Positions 57,100-64,000 of a stretch of DNA of 64,000 bases are shown piece by piece (position 1 is the first letter of the stretch; the number at the start of each line of letters is the position of its first letter). The DNA is from Castellaniella ginsengisoli (GTDB lineage: Bacteria > Pseudomonadota > Gammaproteobacteria > Burkholderiales > Burkholderiaceae_B), in assembly GCF_039523235.1 (NCBI RefSeq), contig NZ_BAAAEX010000011.1. One strand, written 5' to 3'. The notes beneath the pieces are model-generated. The model did not search any database and was not told where the DNA came from. It was given only the letters and a program-made list of their open reading frames with translations. Made by a program: the position numbers and the translations under genes.

Positions 57100-58227
57100 A
57101 TGGCGCAGGATCCGCGCGGCATGCCTCGCCAGGGCGAGGCCGACGACTTCGTGCGCATGGAAGACGTCGTCAAGATCTTCGGCGACACGGTGGCGGTGCA
57201 GTCCGTGTCCCTGTCGGTGCGGCGGCACGAAATCTTCGCCCTGCTGGGCAGCTCGGGTTGCGGGAAATCGACTTTGCTGCGCATGCTGGCGGGGTTCGAG
57301 GAACCCACGTCCGGGCGCATCATCCTGGACGACGAGGACATCACGGCGCTGCCGCCGCATCGCCGGCCGGTCAACATGATGTTCCAATCCTACGCGCTGT
57401 TCCCGCACATGTCGGTCGAGGCCAACGTCGCCTTCGGCCTGAAGCAGGAAGGCGTGCCGCGCCACGAGATCCACGAGCGGGTCTTCGAGGCTTTGGATCT
57501 GGTGCAGATGGCCGGCTATGCGCGCCGCCGTCCGCATCAGCTTTCGGGCGGCCAGCAGCAGCGCGTCGCCCTGGCGCGCAGCCTGGTCAAGCGGCCCAAG
57601 CTGCTGCTGCTCGACGAGCCCATGTCGGCGCTGGACAAGCAGATCCGCCAGGCCACGCAGATCGAGCTGGTGAAGATCCTCGATCAGGTCGGAGTCACCT
57701 GCATCATGGTCACCCACGACCAGGAAGAGGCCATGACCATGGCCAGCCGCCTGGCGGTCATGACCGAAGGCCAGATTGTCCAGTGCGGCACGCCGCACGA
57801 TGTCTACACCTTTCCCAGCACCCGCTTCGTGGCCGGCTTCATCGGCTCGACCAATCTGTTCACCGGCACCATCGTGGTCGACGAGCCCGATCATGTGCTG
57901 ATCGAAACCGACGCGCTGTCGCGCCCCCTGTATGTCAGCCACGGCATCAGCGAGCCCTTGGGCATGGAGGTCCACGTCTCCATCCGGCCCGAGCAGATCC
58001 GCGTGGGCCGCCAGGCGCCCGAGGCGGAATCGAACTGGGGCCACGGCATGGTGTCGCACGTCGCCTGGATGGGCAGCACCACCCGCTATCAGATCCGCCT
58101 GGACGCCGGCCAGACCATCGAGGCCAGCGTGCCCAGCCTGGACTGGAGCCAGTCCGACGCGCCCGGCGTGGATGAAGAGGTCTTCGTGACCTGGTCCCAC
58201 GACGCCGGGACGGTGCTGGCGTCCTGA
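57100..58227 (+). CDS. potG: Polyamine ABC transporter, ATP-binding protein
   Basis: This 375-residue ATPase has Walker A GSSGCGKST, Q-loop MMFQSYALFPHMSV, signature LSGGQQQRVALARSL, Walker B LLLLDEPMSALDK and a C-terminal TOBE domain (about 290-370). The N-terminal 20 residues before FVRMEDVVKIFGD are an extension, as in PotG. It energises uptake through PotH and PotI. ATG 57100 lies 5 bases after potF. Confidence 0.94.
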   Translation: MAQDPRGMPRQGEADDFVRMEDVVKIFGDTVAVQSVSLSVRRHEIFALLGSSGCGKSTLLRMLAGFEEPTSGRIILDDEDITALPPHRRPVNMMFQSYALFPHMSVEANVAFGLKQEGVPRHEIHERVFEALDLVQMAGYARRRPHQLSGGQQQRVALARSLVKRPKLLLLDEPMSALDKQIRQATQIELVKILDQVGVTCIMVTHDQEEAMTMASRLAVMTEGQIVQCGTPHDVYTFPSTRFVAGFIGSTNLFTGTIVVDEPDHVLIETDALSRPLYVSHGISEPLGMEVHVSIRPEQIRVGRQAPEAESNWGHGMVSHVAWMGSTTRYQIRLDAGQTIEASVPSLDWSQSDAPGVDEEVFVTWSHDAGTVLAS

Positions 58228-58274
58228 CGGCCGCCGATCTCCGCCTTCAACGACCCCTGCGTCCGGAGCCGCCG

Positions 58275-59180
58275 ATGCATCTGAAACTTCCCGGCCATCG
58301 TCCCAGCGCCCGACAGTTCGCCATCGGCGTGCCCTACGTCTGGCTGGCGCTGTTCCTGCTGGTGCCTTTCCTGCTGGTGCTGAAGATCAGCTTTTCCGAC
58401 CTGCAGTTCGGCATTCCGCCCTACATGCCGATCGCGACCCTGCAGGACGAGACCTTGTCGCTGTCCCTGCACCTGCGCGGCTATGTGCTGCTGTTCACCG
58501 ACAGCCTCTACGCCGCCGTGTACCTGAATTCGGTGAAGATGGCGCTGATCACCACCGTCTGCTGCGCGCTGATCGGCTATCCCATGGCCTATCACATCGC
58601 CCGCGCGCGGCCGGATATCCGCAATCTGCTGCTGCTGGGTGTGATCCTGCCGTTCTGGACTTCGCTGCTGCTGCGCGTGTATGCCTGGGTCGGCATCCTG
58701 CGCAATGACGGATTGCTGAACAACCTGCTGATGGGCCTGGGCCTGATCGATGCGCCGCTGGAAATCTACCGCACCGACCTGGCCGTCTACATCGGCCTGG
58801 TCTATGCCTACCTGCCGTTTTTCATCCTGCCGTTGTACGCCAGCCTGGTGAAGCTCGACTACCGCCTCCTGGAAGCCGCCTACGATCTGGGCGCGCGGCC
58901 CTGGAGCGCCTTTCTGCGGATCACGCTGCCCTTGTCCATGCCCGGCGTGGTGGCCGGCGCCATGCTGGTGTTCATCCCCTCGGTGGGGGAATACGTCATC
59001 CCCGAGATGCTGGGAGGCGCCAACACCCTGATGATGGGCCGCGTGATGTGGAACGAGTTCTTCAACAACGCCGACTGGCCGATGGCGGCGGCCGTGACCT
59101 GCGTGATGGTCCTGCTGTTGCTGGTGCCGCTGTCGATCTTCCAGTACAACCAGGCGCGTCAGTTGGGGGGGCGGTCATGA
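58275..59180 (+). CDS. potH: Polyamine ABC transporter permease PotH
   Basis: The 301-residue inner-membrane permease has six membrane helices; the first is preceded by PYVWLALFLLVPFLLVLKIS. The EAA loop reads LLEAAYDLGARPWSAFLRITLP. It is one of the two membrane subunits of the putrescine importer. The stop overlaps the potI start by 4 bases. Confidence 0.93.
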   Translation: MHLKLPGHRPSARQFAIGVPYVWLALFLLVPFLLVLKISFSDLQFGIPPYMPIATLQDETLSLSLHLRGYVLLFTDSLYAAVYLNSVKMALITTVCCALIGYPMAYHIARARPDIRNLLLLGVILPFWTSLLLRVYAWVGILRNDGLLNNLLMGLGLIDAPLEIYRTDLAVYIGLVYAYLPFFILPLYASLVKLDYRLLEAAYDLGARPWSAFLRITLPLSMPGVVAGAMLVFIPSVGEYVIPEMLGGANTLMMGRVMWNEFFNNADWPMAAAVTCVMVLLLLVPLSIFQYNQARQLGGRS

Positions 59181-59983
59181 AGCGCGGCGGCTGGTTTCGC
59201 TTTCTGACGCTGGTGGTCGGCTACGGCTTCCTGTACGTGCCCATTGCCTGCCTGATGGTGTTCTCCTTCAATGACTCCACCCTGATGACGACCTGGTCGG
59301 GTTTCTCGCTGCGCTGGTATGCGGAGCTGTTTCAGGACGAGGCGCTGTTGTCCGCGGCGAAACTGTCGCTGCTGATCGCCACCCTGACCGCCACCGCGGC
59401 GGTCGCCATCGGCACCTGGGCCGGCTATGTGCTGGCGCGCATGGGGCGGTTCCGGGGTTTCGGCCTGTACATCGGCATGCTCAGCGCGCCGCTGGTCATG
59501 CCCGAAGTCGTCCTGGGCATCTCGCTGCTGCTGATGTTCGTGGAAATGTCCAAGGTGTTCGGCTGGCCCGACGGCAATGGCATGTTCACCATCTGGGTGG
59601 GGCACGTGACCCTGTGCACGGCCTACGTCGCCGTCATCATCCAGTCGCGCGTGCGCGACCTGGACCGCTCGCTGGAGGAAGCCGCCCTGGATCTGGGCGC
59701 GTCGCCGCTGCGGGTGTTTTTCCTGATCACGCTGCCCCTGATCGCCCCGGCGCTGCTGGCCGCGTGGCTGCTGTCCTTCACCCTGTCGCTGGACGACGTG
59801 GTGGTGGCCTCGTTCTTGTCCGGCCCGGGCTACACCACGCTGCCGCTGGAAGTTTTTTCCCGCGTGCGCCTGGGTCTGAAGCCGGAAATCAACGCCTTGG
59901 CGACGCTGTTCATGGTGGCCGTGGGCGTGGTCGTGGTGGCGGTCAATCGCATGCAGATCCAGGCGACGAAGCGGGCGGGGTAG
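59177..59983 (+). CDS. potI: Polyamine ABC transporter permease PotI
   Basis: This 268-residue inner-membrane permease has about six helices and the EAA loop LEEAALDLGASPLRVFFLITLP. YVPIACLMVFSFNDS near the start is typical for PotI/PotC. It is the last gene of potFGHI. Its TAG stop abuts the TAG stop of the convergent PiT gene with no base between (TAGCTA), so there is no dedicated terminator. Confidence 0.93.
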   Translation: MKRGGWFRFLTLVVGYGFLYVPIACLMVFSFNDSTLMTTWSGFSLRWYAELFQDEALLSAAKLSLLIATLTATAAVAIGTWAGYVLARMGRFRGFGLYIGMLSAPLVMPEVVLGISLLLMFVEMSKVFGWPDGNGMFTIWVGHVTLCTAYVAVIIQSRVRDLDRSLEEAALDLGASPLRVFFLITLPLIAPALLAAWLLSFTLSLDDVVVASFLSGPGYTTLPLEVFSRVRLGLKPEINALATLFMVAVGVVVVAVNRMQIQATKRAG

Positions 59984-61459
<1,476 letters not shown>

Positions 61460-61586
61460 GGTGGGGGGTAGGTTCGGGAGACGCCGAATTATTGCAAATT
61501 TGTGAAAGGATCGTTGAAAGTCCTGTTGCACAAGCATCTCGGCCGTCCAGATCCCAGCCGTTCCGGGGGCGTGCGGCCTTCCGGGT

Positions 61587-62432
61587 TCAGTCCGCGTGCC
61601 GGCTGCCCAGCGCCTCGTACGCGGCCTGCACGGCCTGCTCCCCGTAGCGCCGCTCCAGCCGCCGGATGATGAAATGACCCCGTGCCATGTCCTGGAAATG
61701 GTGGATGAATAAGGTGTTGATGAGTGCGCCGCCGGCCGCACCCAGGGCGGGCACCGCCTGGGCTGCGGCTTTTTCGCTGATCTGCAGGCCGAAGCGCTTG
61801 GCGACCAGGGTGATCAGGTGCATCAGAGCGGGCGGTGCGGCGTGTTCCACCGCCACTTGGCCGGCGGCGTACTCGGCGGCCTGGCTGACGGCGCGCGCCA
61901 GGGCCGTGCGCACGACGTAGTAGCCGCTTTCCGCCCCATCGTCGGCCGCACTCTTGCCGCCCAGGGCGAAGACTTCCAGGCAGGCGACCCGGGTGCCGGG
62001 GTCGGACAGCGATTCGCCTTCGCTGCGGGCGATGTCGGCGATCGAGCGCATCATGAGGGTGGTGGAGATCGGCAGCTCGACCGCCAGGCCGGCCAGGCCG
62101 AAGAAGCCGCCCACGCCGCCGGTGGCGGCCGCGCCGATTTTGTGCCAGCGGTTCGAGCTGCTGTTTCCTGGCTGGTCGTTCAGCGTGAACAGGGCGGCGT
62201 CGGCGGCTTTGCTCAGGGCGAGCCGGGTGACCTTGCCGATCTGGCCGCTCCAGCCTGCGGGCAGTCTGTCCAGCAGCTTTTCGACGGGCGTGCCGATCAG
62301 ATTCGTGATCCGCACGGCCAGGCCCGGGGTTTCCAACAGGGCATGCGCGCGGCGCAGGGCTTCGAGGTCGGCCGGGGTGAAGGGCATGTCATCCATGGAA
62401 TGAATCGGCAAGATTGGCGCAAGTAAAGCCAT
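61587..62432 (-). CDS. EcsC family protein
   Basis: The protein of 270-281 residues has the EcsC-domain pattern: an N-terminal helical part, then a glycine-rich hydrophobic core (AAATGGVGGFFGLAGLAVEL) and PISTTLMMRSIADIARSEGE. The name comes from Bacillus subtilis EcsC, next to an ABC exporter; the biochemical role is unknown. Starts at ATG 62432 (MALLAP), 62396 (MDDMPF) or 62387 are all possible, none with a clear ribosome site. It diverges from rpiA. Confidence 0.8.
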   Translation of the reverse strand: MALLAPILPIHSMDDMPFTPADLEALRRAHALLETPGLAVRITNLIGTPVEKLLDRLPAGWSGQIGKVTRLALSKAADAALFTLNDQPGNSSSNRWHKIGAAATGGVGGFFGLAGLAVELPISTTLMMRSIADIARSEGESLSDPGTRVACLEVFALGGKSAADDGAESGYYVVRTALARAVSQAAEYAAGQVAVEHAAPPALMHLITLVAKRFGLQISEKAAAQAVPALGAAGGALINTLFIHHFQDMARGHFIIRRLERRYGEQAVQAAYEALGSRHAD

Positions 62433-62537
62433 TATGGCGCTTGCGCGCGGCGGCGTGTGCAGTGTGCCGCCGCGCATGCGGGACAGGCTTTGGCGCCTTT
62501 ACAATACAGGCCTCCCAGACCTTTGACCGGAATCCTC

Positions 62538-63218
62538 ATGCTCACCCAGGACGAACTCAAGCAACAGGCGGCCCAGGCCGCGCTCGACCATGTGCTGCCC
62601 CAGTTGCAGCCCGACAGCATCCTGGGGGTGGGCACGGGGTCGACCGTGGACCGCTTCATCGACCTGCTCGCGCCGCATCGCGCGGCCTTCCGCGCGGCGG
62701 TGTCCAGCTCCGAGCGCAGCACGCGCCGCCTGCAGGCGGCGGGCATCGAAGTGCTGGACCTCAACGGGGTGTCCTCGCTGGCCTTGTACGTGGATGGCGC
62801 CGACGAGATCGACCACCAGCTCAACATGATCAAGGGCGGCGGCGGGGCGCTGACGCGCGAGAAGATCGTGTCTTCGGTGGCGGACCGCTTTGTCTGCATC
62901 GTCGATGAATCCAAGCTGGTCGAACGCCTGGGCGGATTTCCGCTGCCGATCGAGGTCATTCCCCTGGGGCGCGAGGCCGTCGCCCGCGAACTTCGCCAAT
63001 TGGGCGGCCAGCCGCGCTTGCGCGAAGGCTTCACCACGGACAATGGCAACCAGATTCTGGATGTGTCGGGCTTGCGCTATGGCGATCCCGCCGAGTTCGA
63101 GGCGCTGCTGAACAATATCCCCGGCGTGGTCTGCTGCGGTCTGTTTGCGATCTCCGGCGCCCAGGTGGCGCTGGTGGCGGGGCAGGCGGGCGTGTCGCGG
63201 CTGGAATTGCAGGACTGA
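62538..63218 (+). CDS. rpiA: Ribose-5-phosphate isomerase A
   Basis: The 226-residue enzyme interconverts ribose 5-phosphate and ribulose 5-phosphate in the pentose phosphate pathway. Substrate loops GVGTGSTVDRF, DGADEID and KGGGGALTREK are intact, as is the FTTDNGNQILDV segment. The start ATG 62538 matches the family N-terminus (LTQDELKQQAAQAAL). It is followed by a 159-base gap containing the phoU promoter. Confidence 0.95.
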   Translation: MLTQDELKQQAAQAALDHVLPQLQPDSILGVGTGSTVDRFIDLLAPHRAAFRAAVSSSERSTRRLQAAGIEVLDLNGVSSLALYVDGADEIDHQLNMIKGGGGALTREKIVSSVADRFVCIVDESKLVERLGGFPLPIEVIPLGREAVARELRQLGGQPRLREGFTTDNGNQILDVSGLRYGDPAEFEALLNNIPGVVCCGLFAISGAQVALVAGQAGVSRLELQD

Positions 63219-63259
63219 GGCCGCATCCGGACGCCGCCCCGGGCCGGCCGGCTGGCGCT

Positions 63260-63293
63260 CCGTCATTGTTTTGTCACATGGCCCTGCTATGCT
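63260..63293 (+). promoter_or_regulatory. Pho box (PhoB-binding site) and -10 of phoU
   Basis: CCGTCAT (63260-63266), TGTT, then TTGTCAC (63271-63277) form two heptamers with the exact 11-base period of the PhoB box; 12 of 14 heptamer bases match CTGTCAT/CTGTCAC. TATGCT (63288-63293) follows after 10 bases, the arrangement of PhoB-activated promoters, where the box replaces the -35. It lies 84 bases before the phoU ATG. Confidence 0.75.
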
Positions 63294-63377
63294 GGGGCAT
63301 TCTTTCCAAGCAGCGGGCGTGATGGTACGCTTTGCGCTCGTTGAACGCGCCTGGATTCAGGCAGATAGAGGCCCCGG

Positions 63378-64000
63378 ATGCTGGAACACACCAACAAGCA
63401 ATTTCACGGCGAACTCGAAACGACGCGCTCCCTGTTCCTGCAGATGGGCGGGTTGGTCGAATCCATGGTGCTGGACGGCATCCATGCCTTGTCGCAGGGC
63501 GAACTGCATCTGGTCGACCGGGTGCGCGAGCACGAACGGCAGGTCAATCAGTTCGAGGTCGACATCGACGAGCGCATCAGCCAGTTGATCGCCCGCAACC
63601 AGCCCACGGCCGGCGACCTGCGTCTGCTGCTGGCGGTGTCCAAGATGCTGACCGACATGGAACGCTGCGGCGACGAAGCCGAAAAAATCGCCAAGGTCGC
63701 CCGCCGCCTGCATGAATCCAACGCGTCCTATGAGCCGGTGGTGGAATTGCGCCACATGGCCGATGCGGTGGCCAGCATGATCCGCGCCGCCCTGGACGCC
63801 TTTGCCCGGGAGGATCCCATCGCCGCCGCCCAGGTCGTGCGCAACGACAAGGACGTCGACAAGGAATGGAAGGCGACCCTGCGCCACATCATTACCTACA
63901 TGATCGAGGATCCGCGCACGATTTCGCACTCCATCGACCTGATCTTCATCGCCCGGGCGCTGGAGCGCATCGGCGACCATGCCAAGAACATGGCCGAGCG
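63378..64000 (+). CDS. phoU: Phosphate signalling protein PhoU, N-terminal ~207 residues (cut by window edge)
   Basis: PhoU is the negative regulator linking the Pst transporter to the PhoR-PhoB two-component system. The visible part starts EHTNKQFHGELETTRSLFLQMG and contains the first three-helix PhoU domain and most of the second, with RNQPTAGDLRLLLAVSKM, DMERCGDEAEKIAK and LERIGDHAKNMAE carrying the metal-binding Glu/Asp residues. The frame is open to the edge. ATG 63378 follows a weak GAGG. The gene has its own Pho box rather than following pstSCAB directly on this side. Confidence 0.95.
   Translation, partial: MLEHTNKQFHGELETTRSLFLQMGGLVESMVLDGIHALSQGELHLVDRVREHERQVNQFEVDIDERISQLIARNQPTAGDLRLLLAVSKMLTDMERCGDEAEKIAKVARRLHESNASYEPVVELRHMADAVASMIRAALDAFAREDPIAAAQVVRNDKDVDKEWKATLRHIITYMIEDPRTISHSIDLIFIARALERIGDHAKNMAE

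Noticed and set aside
61491..61520. A possible Pho box upstream of the PiT gene (minus strand CTTTCAA, CTTTCAC, TTGCAAT)
   Set aside because: The two best half-sites have a 12-base instead of 11-base period, and the alternative pair with the correct period matches poorly and has no -10 at the right distance.
63271..63293. TTGTCA and TATGCT as an ordinary sigma-70 promoter for phoU
   Set aside because: The spacing is only 11 bases. The same bases make better sense as the second half of a Pho box with its -10.

Overview
This 64 kb window is GC-rich, densely coding chromosomal DNA from a betaproteobacterium. It is most likely a member of the Burkholderiales, family Alcaligenaceae (Bordetella/Achromobacter/Castellaniella type). 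That placement is an inference from gene content and order (scpB-rluB, rimP-nusA-infB-rbfA-truB-typA, rpsF-priB-rpsR-rplI-dnaB, alaC-hom-thrC, xseB-ispA-dxs, hpnCDE, radA-TSUP). The genus cannot be fixed from the sequence alone. I see no insertion sequence, prophage, CRISPR array or rRNA operon. Nearly everything is core or soft-core housekeeping.

Layout. 1-5.3 kb: a truncated MDR oxidoreductase, a membrane polyferredoxin, and a CHASE-PAS-PAS-GGDEF-EAL c-di-GMP protein. 5.3-7.8 kb: a tRNA-fMet gene on the minus strand, diverging from scpB-rluB. 7.9-16.2 kb: the translation operon rimP-nusA-infB-rbfA-truB-typA, preceded by a structured leader that ends in an intrinsic terminator. 16.2-19.2 kb: EamA exporter, AraC regulator and a YqiA esterase-GNAT fusion. 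19.2-22.4 kb: a polar amino acid ABC transporter (minus strand). 22.5-25.9 kb: LOG protein and polA, whose start codons overlap head to head. 25.9-31.5 kb: Na/Pi cotransporter, htpX, EamA exporter, sulfurtransferase and Rieske oxygenase. 31.8-35.7 kb: xseB-ispA-dxs-folE2 (isoprenoid and folate precursors). 35.7-38.8 kb: rpsF-priB-rpsR-rplI-dnaB. 38.9-42.6 kb (minus): pdxA, PIN-PhoH, peroxiredoxin and an Mth938-like protein. 42.8-46.7 kb: alaC-hom-thrC. 46.9-51.0 kb: ornithine cyclodeaminase, and hpnE/D/C for squalene synthesis (minus). 51.1-55.2 kb: alr, SDR, radA and TSUP permease. 55.3-60 kb: kdkA and potFGHI. 60-64 kb: PiT phosphate transporter, EcsC protein, rpiA, and phoU, which runs off the right edge.

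Themes. Transcripts are packed tightly: many ATGA or TTGA start-stop overlaps, and convergent pairs with almost no spacer (3 bp, 0 bp, or a 28-bp overlap). Regulation looks concentrated in a few leaders: the rimP leader with its terminator, the rpsF leader, the terminator just before dnaB, an operator-like pair of repeats before the ornithine cyclodeaminase gene, and a very good Pho box before phoU. Two low-affinity phosphate carriers (an NptA-type Na/Pi cotransporter and a PiT carrier) lie in the same window as phoU. Squalene synthesis (hpnCDE) can draw on farnesyl diphosphate made by ispA and dxs. I found no clear novel multi-gene defence or biosynthetic system. The best leads are regulatory leaders and proteins with unusual domain fusions or altered catalytic residues.
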